From: Candidatus Dormiibacterota bacterium
Lineage (GTDB): Bacteria; Chloroflexota; Dormibacteria; Aeolococcales; Aeolococcaceae
DNA length: 37,170 nucleotides
Direction of reading: 5' to 3'
NCBI GenBank assembly: GCA_036495095.1
Contig: DASXNK010000145.1
Span: 1 to 37,170 of the forward strand
Shown one piece after another: positions 1-11,866 of this stretch (position 1 is its first letter; each line of letters begins with the position of its first letter). The notes under the pieces were generated by a model. It was not told the DNA's origin. It saw nothing but the letters and a program-made list of their open reading frames with translations, and did not search any database. Both the position numbers and the translations under genes were made by a program.

Positions 1-1
1 C

Positions 2-1372
2 TTCGTCGCCGGCATCCTCCTGCTCGTCGCCGTCGGCCTGGTCCGGGCCGCGGCGAGCGGATGGGGGGTGGCGCCGGTGCCGGACATCCCGGCCGCCGAG
101 AGCCTCGGCCCGCTGCTCGTGCTCCGCGCCTTCGCCTCAGGCTGCTCGGCGATGACCGGGGTGGAGGCGATCGCCGACGGCGTCCCCGCCTTCAGGCCGC
201 CGGAGTGGCGGAACGCGCGCGCCACGCTCACCCTGATGATCGGCCTTCTGGTGGTGATGTTCTCGGGGATCACGGTGCTCGCGCGGCTCGACGGCGCGCT
301 GCCCTCGCCGCAGGAGACGGTGCTGTCGCAGATCGCCTCCCACACCTTCGGCCGCGGCGTGGTCTACGGGTACATCCAGTCGGCGACGACCCTCATCCTG
401 GTGCTCGCGGCGAACACCGCCTTCAGCGACTTCCCCCGGCTGCTCTTCTTCCTCGCCCGCGACCGGTACGCGCCGCGGCTGTTCCTGCGCCTCGGTGACC
501 GCCTCGCCTACAGCAACGGCATCATCGTCCTCGGAGTCGCCGCCGCGACCCTGCTGGTCGCCTTCCATGGGGCGACCGACCGGCTGATCGCGCTCTACGC
601 CGTCGGCGTGTTCATCGCCTTCACCCTCTCGCAGAGCGGGATGACGGTGCGCTGGTGGCGGCGGCGCGAGCCCGGATGGGCACGCAGCCTTCCGGTCAAC
701 GCCCTCGGAGCCACGCTCTCCGGCTGCGTGCTCGTGATCATCGCGGTGACCAAGTTCACCGAGGGGGCGTGGGTGATCGTGGTCCTCATCCCCCTGATCA
801 CCCTTCTGCTCTCGCGGATCCACCGCTACTACGTCGCCGTGGAGCGGCTCACCTCGCCGAAGGCGCCGCCGCCGTCGGAGCGCATCTCGGGCTCGCCGTC
901 CTCGCAGGCGGCGCGCGAGCGCGGCCTCCCTCCCGCCGAACAGGTGGAATCCCCGAACGAGATCGTCCACCTGCTGCTCGTCCCCATCGCCTGGCTCGAC
1001 CTCCCCTCGCTGCGCGCCCTCGCCTACGCGGTCTCGCTCGGCCAGCCCGTGCTCGCGCTCCACGTCGCCACCGACGAGGAGGACGTCCAGCGCATCCAGC
1101 TCTGCTGGTCCGCGTGGGGCGAGCACGTCCCGCTCGAGGTGATCATGTCCCCATACCGCATCATCGCGGCGCCGATCGCCAACTACGTCCGCGCGCTCCA
1201 CCGGCCCCGCCCGGACCTCACCATCACCTGCATCCTCCCCGAGCTCGCGGTGACGCGGTGGTGGCAGCACCCGCTGCACGACCACCTGGCGCTGCGGGTG
1301 CGCAGCCTGCTCCGCCTCCACTCCGGCACCGTGGTCACCTCGGTGCCATATCACCTGGACCCCGGGCGATGA
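2..1372 (+). CDS. APC-superfamily permease, KimA-like (5' end outside window)
   Basis: The C-terminal part of a large membrane transporter; the frame is open to the left edge, so the N-terminus is missing. Several hydrophobic segments are followed, from about base 950, by a soluble domain of about 140 residues that resembles the universal-stress-protein-like tails of APC permeases. The stretch GCSAMTGVEAIADGVPAF is very like the motif of KimA/YdaO-type potassium importers and their APC relatives, so potassium or amino-acid uptake at the cytoplasmic membrane is likely. The family call rests on this motif and the topology; the substrate is inference. The stop codon overlaps the ATG of the following relic (ATGA), as in a coupled gene pair. 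Confidence 0.8.
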   Translation, partial: FVAGILLLVAVGLVRAAASGWGVAPVPDIPAAESLGPLLVLRAFASGCSAMTGVEAIADGVPAFRPPEWRNARATLTLMIGLLVVMFSGITVLARLDGALPSPQETVLSQIASHTFGRGVVYGYIQSATTLILVLAANTAFSDFPRLLFFLARDRYAPRLFLRLGDRLAYSNGIIVLGVAAATLLVAFHGATDRLIALYAVGVFIAFTLSQSGMTVRWWRRREPGWARSLPVNALGATLSGCVLVIIAVTKFTEGAWVIVVLIPLITLLLSRIHRYYVAVERLTSPKAPPPSERISGSPSSQAARERGLPPAEQVESPNEIVHLLLVPIAWLDLPSLRALAYAVSLGQPVLALHVATDEEDVQRIQLCWSAWGEHVPLEVIMSPYRIIAAPIANYVRALHRPRPDLTITCILPELAVTRWWQHPLHDHLALRVRSLLRLHSGTVVTSVPYHLDPGR

Positions 1373-1677
1373 GCGCGAGGCGGCCACCCGACCAGGACAT
1401 CCTCACCGTCGGCGCCTCCGGCGACCTCGCCCGGCGCGAGCTACCGCCGGCGCCGGCCGGCGCCGGCGAGCGGCTGCTCCACGACGCCCTCGTCGGGGGC
1501 CGCACCCCGTTGATCCGCTCCCTCGACCCGATCCTTGGATCGCCTCCGCCGGTGGCGTTCGACGCGGCGGCGACCCGGGGACCGGCCGTGGCCGACCGGT
1601 TCCTGGCTCCATGGCGCTGGGATCCAGGCGGCGTCGAGCGGGACCGCACCGTCCGCGCCCCCCTCCGGGTCGGCTGA
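1369..1677 (+). pseudogene. Collapsed glucose-6-phosphate dehydrogenase (zwf) relic
   Basis: The 102-codon frame opens with DILTVGASGDLARRELPPA, which matches the N-terminal Rossmann motif of G6PD (usually FGASGDLARRKLLPA). It then jumps directly to ERLLHDALVGGRTPL, SLDPILG and GPAVADRFLAP, which match the extreme C-terminus of G6PD. About 370 internal residues, including the substrate and catalytic core, are missing, so it cannot be an active dehydrogenase. The two ends are joined in frame without a stop, and the ATG overlaps the upstream transporter stop. It could be a decaying gene or an assembly collapse. The frame is also antisense to the end of the MFS gene. Confidence 0.75.
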
Positions 1678-3225
1678 CGCCACCGCCGCCGGCACCGCGC
1701 CTGCTGCGGCCACCGGCATCGGTGCGGCGGCCCGCCGCGCCGTCCGGTCGGGGAGCATCAGCGCCAGCGGCGCGCCGAGCGCGGTGATGCCGGCGGTCAG
1801 CAGGAAGACGTCGCCGAGGGCGCCGGCGAAGACGTGCACCTGGAGCACGCTGTAGAGGAGGAGGACGCCCGCCCGCCCCTGGGAGGCGATCTGCTGGAGC
1901 AGCGGGAAGCCGGGGTCGACGGCGGGGAGCAGCGCCGCCCGGTCGGCGAACTGCTGGGCCTGGTGCTGGGCGAGGATCGAGCCGAGCACGGCGAGCCCCA
2001 GCGCCCCGGCGACCCGCTGGATGATGTTCTGCATCGCGCTCGCCCGCACCACCAGCGCGGTGGGGAGCGTCGACATGGCGGCGGCCATCAGCGGCATGAA
2101 CGACAGGCCCATCCCCAGGTTGCGGATCGCCATCCATCCCATGATCGTCGCCCGCGGTGTCTCCACCGCGATCGAGTGCATCAGGTACGACGCCAGCGCG
2201 ACCAGGAGGACGCCGATCGCCACCGGCCAGCGTGCACCGATGCGGTCGAAGAGCCAGCCGGAGAGGGGCATCATCACCACCGTCACCAGCGCCGGCGGGA
2301 GCAGGGTCAGGCCGGTCTCGAACGGGCCGAGGCCCTGCGCCTGCTGGAGGAAGAGCGGGATGAAGTACAGGGAGGCGAAGAGACCGATCACGAGGACGGC
2401 GATCAGCACCGCGGAGATCGAGAACGCCGGTGATCGGAAGACGCGGAGGTCGAGCATCGGCTGCTCGACGGACAGCTCGACGACGACGAAGATCGCGAGG
2501 CAGGTGACGCCGAGCAGCAGCAGGAGGCGGATCCCGTAGGAGTCCCAGTGCCAGCGCTCGCCCTCGGAACATGCCAGCAGCAGCGCGAACAGTCCAGCGG
2601 AGACGGTCAGCCAGCCAAGCAGGTCGAGGCGCTGGCCCGAGACCGTGGGAAACCGCGGCAGCACCATCAGGGAGAGGGCGATGGCGGCGATCCCGATGGG
2701 GACGTTGATGAAGTAGATGAGCCGCCAGCTCACGTACTCGACGAGCCAGCCGCCGAGGGTCGGACCGATCGCCGGCGCGAAGATGACCCCGAGGCCGAAG
2801 ACGCCCATCGCCGTGCCGATGCGTTCGCGCGGGACGATCCGGTAGACCATCGCCTGCGACACCGCCGGGAGCAGGCCGCCGCCGGCGGCCTGGACGATGC
2901 GGAAGACGATCATCTCCTGGATGCTCGTGGCCAGGCCGCAGAGCGCCGAGCCGGCGACGAACAGCGCGAGCGCGGCATTGAGGACGCGGTCGAGCCCGTA
3001 GCGGTCGGCCAGCCAGCCGCTGAGCGGCACCACCACGCCGAGCCCCAGGGTGTACCCGGTCGCCACCCAGAGCACCTGGTCGGCGGCGGCGCCGAGCTCG
3101 ACCTGCATGGTGGGGATGGCGACGTTGACGATGCTGGTGTCGAGCACCGCCATGAAGCTGCCGATCATCACCACCGCGACCGGCAGCAGCCAGCCCTCCG
3201 AGTGTCGAGTGGGAACCCGGTTCAC
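1441..3225 (-). CDS. DHA2-family MFS drug-efflux transporter (EmrB/QacA type)
   Basis: Proton-driven multidrug exporter in the cytoplasmic membrane. The N-terminus carries the DHA2 signature VLDTSIVNVAIPTM, then GWLADRYGLDRVL (motif A) and GPTLGGWLV with NVPIGI. About 14 hydrophobic segments follow, ending near base 1740. I chose the GTG at 3225 because GGAGG lies five bases before it; an in-frame ATG at 3258 lacks a ribosome site. The start codon is also the first three bases of the recurrent palindrome. The last roughly 78 residues, Arg/Ala-rich and not transporter-like, are read antisense through the zwf relic, so the original stop was probably lost. It is divergent from the thioredoxin gene. 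Confidence 0.85.
   Translation of the reverse strand: MNRVPTRHSEGWLLPVAVVMIGSFMAVLDTSIVNVAIPTMQVELGAAADQVLWVATGYTLGLGVVVPLSGWLADRYGLDRVLNAALALFVAGSALCGLATSIQEMIVFRIVQAAGGGLLPAVSQAMVYRIVPRERIGTAMGVFGLGVIFAPAIGPTLGGWLVEYVSWRLIYFINVPIGIAAIALSLMVLPRFPTVSGQRLDLLGWLTVSAGLFALLLACSEGERWHWDSYGIRLLLLLGVTCLAIFVVVELSVEQPMLDLRVFRSPAFSISAVLIAVLVIGLFASLYFIPLFLQQAQGLGPFETGLTLLPPALVTVVMMPLSGWLFDRIGARWPVAIGVLLVALASYLMHSIAVETPRATIMGWMAIRNLGMGLSFMPLMAAAMSTLPTALVVRASAMQNIIQRVAGALGLAVLGSILAQHQAQQFADRAALLPAVDPGFPLLQQIASQGRAGVLLLYSVLQVHVFAGALGDVFLLTAGITALGAPLALMLPDRTARRAAAPMPVAAAGAVPAAVASADPEGGADGAVPLDAAWIPAPWSQEPVGHGRSPGRRRVERHRRRRSKDRVEGADQRGAAPDEGVVEQPLAGAGRRRR
3211..3225. promoter_or_regulatory. Palindromic motif I, copy 1 (MFS / thioredoxin gap)
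   Basis: On the minus strand it reads GTGAACCGGGTTCCC, an imperfect copy of GTGAACCNGGTTCAC. It sits between the divergent MFS and thioredoxin-hsp20-lon genes, about 60 bp before the thioredoxin ATG and covering the likely MFS start codon. One site could therefore act on both directions. Confidence 0.5.
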
Positions 3226-3285
3226 ACCTCCCTCCGGTCGGGACCCATGTTTGAGCATCGAGGATTCCGAGGTATTCCACCGCGC

Positions 3286-3753
3286 ATGACCGACACCGAC
3301 GGCCGGCCCGCCGCGCAGGTCATCACCTGCCCCACCTGCGGCAGCACCAACCGCGTCCCCAACGCCGCGCGGGGCAAGCCCACCTGCGCCCGGTGCCACA
3401 ACCCGCTCCCGTGGCTGGTGGCCGCGGGCGACGCCGACTTCGACCGGGTCGCGGTCGACAGCGACCTCCCCGTCCTGGTCGACCTCTGGGCGCCCTGGTG
3501 CGGGCCGTGTCACATGCTGGCTCCACACGTCGAGAAGGCCGCCCAGACCTTCGCGGGCCGCCTCAAGGTGGTCAAGGTGAACGTCGACGAGGCCCCGCGA
3601 GTCGCCGAGCGCTTCGGGGTGCGGGGCGTCCCGACGCTCCTCGTCCTCGACCACGGCGGGCCGGTGGCGCGGCAGGTCGGGGCGCTCCCGGGGAGTCAGC
3701 TGGAGCGCTGGATCGAGGGCGCTCTCGTCCAGTCCGCCGCGGGCCGTTCCTAG
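3286..3753 (+). CDS. trxC: Thioredoxin-2 type thioredoxin with N-terminal zinc ribbon
   Basis: Cytoplasmic disulfide reductase of 155 residues. The first 40 residues hold two Cys pairs (CPTC and CARC), the zinc-binding ribbon of TrxC. The thioredoxin fold follows with the active site WAPWCGPC and the cis-proline region GVPTLLV. Start ATG at 3286; longer upstream openings in this frame run through antisense MFS sequence and were rejected. It is the first gene of a rightward set with hsp20 (33 bp gap) and lon, so a role in oxidative and protein-folding stress is likely. The symbol follows the domain layout; orthology was not tested. Confidence 0.9.
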   Translation: MTDTDGRPAAQVITCPTCGSTNRVPNAARGKPTCARCHNPLPWLVAAGDADFDRVAVDSDLPVLVDLWAPWCGPCHMLAPHVEKAAQTFAGRLKVVKVNVDEAPRVAERFGVRGVPTLLVLDHGGPVARQVGALPGSQLERWIEGALVQSAAGRS

Positions 3754-3786
3754 GCCTTCCGGGGAGACCTTCCAGGAGGAGAGGCG

Positions 3787-4194
3787 ATGCTGGTCTGGCG
3801 TCGAGATCCCATCCGGCTCGGTGAGCTCGCCGACGAGACCGGCGACGAGCCCGGGATCGAGTGGAGGCCCGACCTCGACATCTACGAGACGCCCGAGGAG
3901 TTCCTCCTCGTCCTCTGCCTGGCCGGGGTCTCCGCCGACGACATCGACCTCACCGTTCTCGGCACCACCCTGACCGTCGCCGGACGGCGGATCGTCGAGC
4001 TGCCCCCGCAGGCGCGGCCGATGCTCCTCGAGTGCCCGCGCGGACGCTTCCTGCGGCGCATCCGGCTGCCGGCGCGCTGCGACATGGAGGGGGTGGGAAC
4101 GCGGCTCGCCGACGGCCAGCTCGTCGTCCGGGTGCCGAAGAGCGCGGCGGTGCCCGTGCAGGTCGCCGTCACCGTCTCCGAGGACCGGCGATGA
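3787..4194 (+). CDS. Small heat-shock protein (Hsp20 / alpha-crystallin)
   Basis: ATP-independent holdase of 135 residues that binds unfolding proteins in the cytoplasm. The alpha-crystallin domain spans about residues 24-130, from WRPDLDIYETPEEF through LAGVSADDIDLTV to the conserved C-terminal part ADGQLVVRVPK. A strong ribosome site (AGGAGG) lies ahead of the ATG. Its stop overlaps the lon start (ATGA), so the two are translationally coupled: the holdase and the protease that removes damaged clients are made together. The C-terminal I-x-I oligomerisation motif is not obvious. Confidence 0.92.
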   Translation: MLVWRRDPIRLGELADETGDEPGIEWRPDLDIYETPEEFLLVLCLAGVSADDIDLTVLGTTLTVAGRRIVELPPQARPMLLECPRGRFLRRIRLPARCDMEGVGTRLADGQLVVRVPKSAAVPVQVAVTVSEDRR

Positions 4195-6557
4195 GCGAGA
4201 TCACGCCCCCGATCGCGATGCCGGGCGAGCAGGTCCTCCCCGCGCTGCTGCTGCCCACCGTGGCCGTCCTCCCCGGGCTGCTCGGGCCGCTCGAGGTGAG
4301 CGGACCGCAGGTCGCGGCGGTCGAGGCGGCGGCGGCCGAGAGCTGTCCACTCGCGCTCCACTGGGCGGGCCCGGGCGCCTCCGAGAGCTCGGCGCCGAAC
4401 CCGCACACCGCCCCGGCGATCGGCGTCTCGGCGGGGATCGCCCGCCTGGTGCGTCTGCCCACCGGCGGGGTGCGGCTGCTCATCCAGGGCACCGCCCGGG
4501 TGCGCCGCCTCGACGTCGTCGCCACCGAGCCGGTGCTCCGGGAGAGGGTGCGGCCGATCGAGGTGCCCCGGGCATCGCTCGAGGGCAACCCGCTGCGCGA
4601 CGCGGTGCTGAACAGCCTGCGCGCCGTCGTCCAGATGTCGCCGACGATCCCCGACGAGGCGGCGGTGATGGCCGCCAACCAGAACGATGCCGGGGAGCTC
4701 GCCGACGTCGTCGCCGGTGTCCTCGAGCTCTCCGCGGCGGACCGGCAGCAGGTGCTGGAGACCATCGATCCGGTCGCCCGGCTCGAGCTGGTGCTGCGAC
4801 TCTGCGAGCAGAAGCGCAGCCTGCTCGAGGTGTCCCAGCAGATCCAGCACCAGGCGAGCGAACGCGCGGGGGCGCAGCAGCGCGAGTACCTGCTCCGCGA
4901 GCAGCTGAAGGCGATCCAGCGCGAGCTCGGCGAGCTCGACCCCCAGGAGGCGGAGGTCGCCGAGCTGCGGCGCCAGGCCGAGGCGGCGGACCTCTCCCCC
5001 GAGGTGCGCTCCGAGGTCGAGCGCGAGCTCTCACGTCTCGAGCGACTGAACGCGGCGTCGCCCGAGTACGCGATCGTGCGCACCCGGCTGGACTGGATCC
5101 TGTCGCTCCCCTGGGGCCCTCCCCCACCGGTGGAGATCGACCTCGACGCCGCCCGCCGCGTCCTCGACGAGGACCACCACGGGCTGGAGAAGGTCAAGGA
5201 CCGCATCATCGACCACCTCGCCGTGGTCGCCCTGCGCGGCGGCGCGAGGGGACCGATCCTCTGCCTGCTCGGTCCGCCCGGCGTCGGCAAGACCTCGCTC
5301 GGCCAGTCCATGGCGCGAGCGATGAACCGGCCCTTCGTGCGCGCCTCGCTGGGCGGCATCCGCGACGAGGCGGAGATCCGCGGCCACCGGCGCACCTACG
5401 TCGGCGCGCTGCCCGGCCGGATCATCCAGGGGATGCGCCGGGCGAGCGCCCGCAACCCGGTGTTCATGCTCGACGAGGTCGACAAGCTTGGCCTCGGCTA
5501 CCAGGGAGACCCTGCGGCCGCGCTCCTCGAGGTCCTCGACCCGGCGCAGAACTCGAGCTTCACCGACACCTACCTCGACCTGCCCTTCGACCTGTCGCAG
5601 GTGTTCTTCGTCTGCACGGCGAACCAGCTCGACACCATTCCCGGCCCGCTGCGCGACCGCATGGAGATCATCGAGCTGAGCAGCTACACCGAGGCGGAGA
5701 AGCGCGAGATCGCCCGCCGCCACCTGCTTCCCCGCGTGCTGTGCGAGCACGGGCTGCCCCAGGACGCGATCGAGATCGACGACGGCGTCCTCAGCGAGCT
5801 GATCCGCGGCTGGGCGCGGGAGGCCGGGGTGCGCCAGCTGGAGCGGCAGCTCGCCGCCTGCTGCCGCAAGGTGGCGCGCGAGCGGCTGCGGGGACGCACC
5901 GAGCCGGTGCGCGTCACCCGCGACCTCCTGGTCGAGTGGCTCGGCCCGGAGCGCGCCGACGACATCGGCATCGAGGAGGAATCGTCGATCGGCGCCGCGA
6001 CCGGGCTCGCCTGGACGCCGGTCGGCGGCGAGGTGCTGAGCGTCGAGGCGGCGGTGGTCCCCGGCAGCGGACGTCTGACCCTGACCGGTCAGCTCGGCGA
6101 CGTCATGCAGGAGTCCGCGCGCGCCGCGATCACCTGCGCACGGCTGCGCGCCGAGCGGCTCGGGCTGCCCGCGGACTTCTTCGCGCGGCACGACCTCCAC
6201 CTCCACGTCCCCGCCGGGGCGGTGCCCAAGGACGGGCCGTCGGCGGGGGTGACGATGGCGACCGCGCTCGTCTCGGCGGCGACGGGGCGGCGGGTGAACC
6301 GCTGCTGGGCGATGACCGGGGAGATCACCCTCCACGGTCTCGTGCTCCCCATCGGCGGGGTGAAGGAGAAGGTGCTCGCCGCGGATCGCGCCGGGGTGGA
6401 GGGCGTGCTCCTGCCGCGCCGCAACCAGCGCGACCTCGTCGACATCCCCGCCGAGGTGCGCGAGCGCAGGCGGATCGAGTTCGTCGACACCGTCGACGAG
6501 GTGCTCGACCGGGTCCTGGCGCCGGCGGGGGAGCGGGAGCTCGTCGCCCCGATCTGA
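4191..6557 (+). CDS. lon: ATP-dependent protease Lon
   Basis: Cytoplasmic AAA+ serine protease of 788 residues, the usual Lon length. An N-terminal substrate-binding domain and a coiled-coil region (about 210-300) precede the AAA+ module with Walker A GPPGVGKT near 361 and Walker B VFMLDEVDKL. The C-terminal peptidase domain carries the Ser-Lys dyad: Ser near 684 in PKDGPSAGV and Lys near 725 in GGVKEKVLAADRAG. The ATG overlaps the hsp20 stop by four bases. The gene converges on clpB with only 13 bp between the stops. Confidence 0.97.
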   Translation: MSEITPPIAMPGEQVLPALLLPTVAVLPGLLGPLEVSGPQVAAVEAAAAESCPLALHWAGPGASESSAPNPHTAPAIGVSAGIARLVRLPTGGVRLLIQGTARVRRLDVVATEPVLRERVRPIEVPRASLEGNPLRDAVLNSLRAVVQMSPTIPDEAAVMAANQNDAGELADVVAGVLELSAADRQQVLETIDPVARLELVLRLCEQKRSLLEVSQQIQHQASERAGAQQREYLLREQLKAIQRELGELDPQEAEVAELRRQAEAADLSPEVRSEVERELSRLERLNAASPEYAIVRTRLDWILSLPWGPPPPVEIDLDAARRVLDEDHHGLEKVKDRIIDHLAVVALRGGARGPILCLLGPPGVGKTSLGQSMARAMNRPFVRASLGGIRDEAEIRGHRRTYVGALPGRIIQGMRRASARNPVFMLDEVDKLGLGYQGDPAAALLEVLDPAQNSSFTDTYLDLPFDLSQVFFVCTANQLDTIPGPLRDRMEIIELSSYTEAEKREIARRHLLPRVLCEHGLPQDAIEIDDGVLSELIRGWAREAGVRQLERQLAACCRKVARERLRGRTEPVRVTRDLLVEWLGPERADDIGIEEESSIGAATGLAWTPVGGEVLSVEAAVVPGSGRLTLTGQLGDVMQESARAAITCARLRAERLGLPADFFARHDLHLHVPAGAVPKDGPSAGVTMATALVSAATGRRVNRCWAMTGEITLHGLVLPIGGVKEKVLAADRAGVEGVLLPRRNQRDLVDIPAEVRERRRIEFVDTVDEVLDRVLAPAGERELVAPI

Positions 6558-6570
6558 TCTGCCAGGACCC

Positions 6571-9204
<2,634 letters not shown>

Positions 9205-9295
9205 CTCGCCTTCACCTCCTGGGTCGCCCCTACCCCGTCGACACCGACGGCGAAACCGCCCGGCGCGTTTGGGGCCGGGTGCTCGGCGGTGCGGA

Positions 9296-9841
9296 TCACG
9301 GTTCTCGGTCGCTGACCCCGGTCCCGTCCCCGGTCGCATCCTGGCCGGTGGCGCGCTCGCCGTTCGCGGGACGGCGGCTGACCACGACCTGCGCGGGTCG
9401 CAGCACCCGCTCGTGGAGCCGGTAGCCGGGACGCAGCTCGGTGGTGACCGTGTCCTCGTCGAGGTCGGGGCGCTCGTCGGTGAGCACCGCCTCGTGGCGG
9501 CCCGGATCGAAGGGCTGTCCGACGGTCTCGACGGGCACCACTCCCTGGGCGGCGAGCACCTCCTCGAACTGTCGCAACACCTGGCGGAGCCCGACGACGA
9601 GCGGGTCGGTCGGCGCCGCGGCGTCGAGGCCGCGGCGCAGGTTGTCGAGCACCGGCAGCAGGCTGCGGCTCAGCGGCTCGACGCCGAACCGCAGCAGCTC
9701 GGCGCGCTCGATCTCGGCCCGCCGTCTCAGGTTCTGCAGATCTGCGGAGAGCCGCAGGTAGCGGTCGTCCAGAATTTCCTCGGGTCCCTGGCCGGCGGGC
9801 GCCTCGGCCTCGCCGATCCTGCCGTCGCGTGCGTTGTCCAT
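9296..9841 (-). CDS. grpE: Nucleotide-exchange factor GrpE
   Basis: Homodimeric co-chaperone that releases ADP from DnaK. The 181-residue frame has the GrpE pattern: an acidic N-terminus, a long helix ([19 protein letters not shown]), the [12 protein letters not shown] segment, and the C-terminal beta domain with [13 protein letters not shown] and [17 protein letters not shown]. Start ATG 9841 is preceded by GGGAGG; longer upstream starts run into dnaK and were rejected. It lies 109 bp after dnaK, with a strong hairpin in that gap. Confidence 0.95.
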   Translation of the reverse strand: MDNARDGRIGEAEAPAGQGPEEILDDRYLRLSADLQNLRRRAEIERAELLRFGVEPLSRSLLPVLDNLRRGLDAAAPTDPLVVGLRQVLRQFEEVLAAQGVVPVETVGQPFDPGRHEAVLTDERPDLDEDTVTTELRPGYRLHERVLRPAQVVVSRRPANGERATGQDATGDGTGVSDREP

Positions 9842-9884
9842 GACGTCCGGGCCTCCCTGAGCCGTGCCCGTCACCGACCCCAGA

Positions 9885-9915
9885 GGAGGGCGGCGGCTAC
9901 GGTCCGCCGCCCTCC
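9885..9915 (-). terminator. Hairpin between dnaK and grpE
   Basis: A perfect 12-bp stem (GGAGGGCGGCGG / CCGCCGCCCTCC) with a 7-base loop lies about 36 bp after the dnaK stop. No T-run follows, so it may be a partial terminator or an mRNA processing or stabilising hairpin that sets DnaK above GrpE and ClpB. Confidence 0.5.
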
Positions 9916-9950
9916 GAATGGAGAGGAGAGGTTCCGGGCGTGGCTCCTCG

Positions 9951-11846
9951 TCAGACCTCTTTGAACTCGGCGTCCACGACATCGTCGGCGGTCGCCGATC
10001 CCTGGGCGGCCTCTCCGCCGGAGCCGTTGCCGCCCGACGACCGCCCACCGGTGGCCGCGTGCACCGCCTCGCCGATCCTCGACAGGCTCTGCTGCAGGTC
10101 GGCGCTGGTGCGCCGCATCATCTCGAGGTCGTTGTTCGTGATCGCGTCGCGCACCGCGCGGACCTTCGACTCGATCTCGCCGCGCAGGTCGCCGGGCACG
10201 CGCTCGCCGGCGTCCTGGAGCGCCTTCTCGGCCTGGTAGGCGATCGCGTCCGCCTGGTTGCGCGCCTCGACCGCCTCGGCCCGGCGCCGGTCCTCCTCGG
10301 CGTGCGCCTCGGCCTCACGGATCATCCGGTCGACCTCGTCCTTCGACAGGGTGGTGGCGCCGGTGATCGTCACCCGGTTCTCCTTGCCGGAGGCGCGGTC
10401 CCTCGCGGTCACGTGGAGGATGCCGTTGGCGTCGACGTCGAAGGTGACCTCGATCTGGGGCACACCGCGCGGAGCCGGCGGGATGCCCTCGAGCTTGAAG
10501 GTGCCGAGCACGCGGTTGTCCTGCGCCAGCGGCCGCTCGCCCTGGAGGACGACGATCTCGACGCTCGTCTGGTTGTCCGCGGCGGTCGAGAAGCTCTGCG
10601 TCTTCGACGTGGGGATGGTCGTGTTGCGCTCGATGATCTTGGTCATCACCCCGCCCTCGGTCATCAGCCCGAGGCTCAGCGGGATGACGTCGAGGAGCAG
10701 GACGTCCTTGACGTCTCCGGTCAGCACCCCCGCCTGGATGGCGGCCCCGATGGCGACCACCTCGTCGGGGTTGACGCCGCGGTGCGGCTCCTTGCCGGTC
10801 AGCTCCTTCACCAGGTTCTGGATCACCGGCATGCGGGTCGCGCCGCCGACGAGGATGACCTCGTCGAGGTCCTTGGGGGTGAGCCCGGCGTCCTTCAGGG
10901 CCTCCTGGAACGGCTTGCGGCAGCGCTCGGTGAGGTCGGCGGTCAGCTGCTCGAACTTCGCCCGGGTCACGGTGTACTGGAGGTGCTTCGGACCGTTGGC
11001 GTCGGCGGTGATGAAGGGGAGGTTGATGTCGGTCTCCACCCGCTGGGAGAGCTCGATCTTCGCCTTCTCCGCCGCCTCGGTGAGCCGCTGCAGCGCCTGG
11101 CGGTCCTTGCGCAGGTCGATGCCGTTGTCCTTGCGGAACTCGTCGGCGAGCCAGTCGACGATGCGGCGGTCGTAGTCGTCGCCGCCGAGGTGGGTGTCGC
11201 CGTTGGTCGCCTTCACCTCGACGACGCCCTCGCCGACCTCGAGCACGGAGACGTCGAAGGTGCCGCCGCCGAGATCCCAGACGAGGATCCTCTCGTTCGT
11301 TTTCTTGTCGAGGCCGTAGGCGAGCGCCGCCGCGGTCGGCTCGTTGATGATGCGGACGACGTTGAGACCGGCGATCTCGCCGGCGTTCTTCGTCGCCTGG
11401 CGCTGGGCGTCGTTGAAGTACGCCGGGACGGTGATGACCGCGTCGGTGACCTTCTGCCCGAGGTAGGCCTCGGCGTCGGCCTTCAGCTTCTGCAGGATCA
11501 TCGCCGAGATCTGCTCGGGGGTGTATCGCTGCCCCATCACCTCGATCTCGACGCGGCCGTCGCGACCGGCGACGACCTTGTACGGGACCTGCTTGGTCTC
11601 CTCCTGCACCTCCTCGATCCTGCGGCCCATGAAGCGCTTGATCGAGTAGACGGTGTTCTCGGGGTTGACGGCAGCCTGCCGCCGGGCGACCTGCCCGACG
11701 AGCCGCTCGCCGGTGCGGGTGAAGGCGACCACCGAGGGCGTGGTCCGGCCCCCCTCGGCGTTGGGGATGACGGTGGGCTCGCCGCCCTCCATCACCGCGA
11801 TCACGCTGTTGGTGGTGCCCAGGTCGATTCCGACGGTCTTGGCCAT
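9951..11846 (-). CDS. dnaK: Chaperone DnaK (Hsp70)
   Basis: Cytoplasmic Hsp70 of 631 residues. The ATPase domain starts with the classic [14 protein letters not shown] phosphate loop and contains [31 protein letters not shown] and [10 protein letters not shown]. The substrate-binding domain follows ([15 protein letters not shown]), then a helical lid and the conserved tail [11 protein letters not shown]. It sits 20 bp after ftsH and before grpE on the same strand; dnaJ is absent from the window. Its own upstream gap is too short for a promoter, so expression probably starts ahead of ftsH. Confidence 0.98.
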   Translation of the reverse strand: MAKTVGIDLGTTNSVIAVMEGGEPTVIPNAEGGRTTPSVVAFTRTGERLVGQVARRQAAVNPENTVYSIKRFMGRRIEEVQEETKQVPYKVVAGRDGRVEIEVMGQRYTPEQISAMILQKLKADAEAYLGQKVTDAVITVPAYFNDAQRQATKNAGEIAGLNVVRIINEPTAAALAYGLDKKTNERILVWDLGGGTFDVSVLEVGEGVVEVKATNGDTHLGGDDYDRRIVDWLADEFRKDNGIDLRKDRQALQRLTEAAEKAKIELSQRVETDINLPFITADANGPKHLQYTVTRAKFEQLTADLTERCRKPFQEALKDAGLTPKDLDEVILVGGATRMPVIQNLVKELTGKEPHRGVNPDEVVAIGAAIQAGVLTGDVKDVLLLDVIPLSLGLMTEGGVMTKIIERNTTIPTSKTQSFSTAADNQTSVEIVVLQGERPLAQDNRVLGTFKLEGIPPAPRGVPQIEVTFDVDANGILHVTARDRASGKENRVTITGATTLSKDEVDRMIREAEAHAEEDRRRAEAVEARNQADAIAYQAEKALQDAGERVPGDLRGEIESKVRAVRDAITNNDLEMMRRTSADLQQSLSRIGEAVHAATGGRSSGGNGSGGEAAQGSATADDVVDAEFKEV

Positions 11847-11866
11847 ATCGTCTGGTCCTCCTCTCC

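Noticed and set aside
3226-3654. A much longer MFS N-terminus starting at 3654
   Set aside because: It would overlap the thioredoxin gene, has no transporter-like sequence there, and a well-placed GTG with GGAGG exists at 3225.
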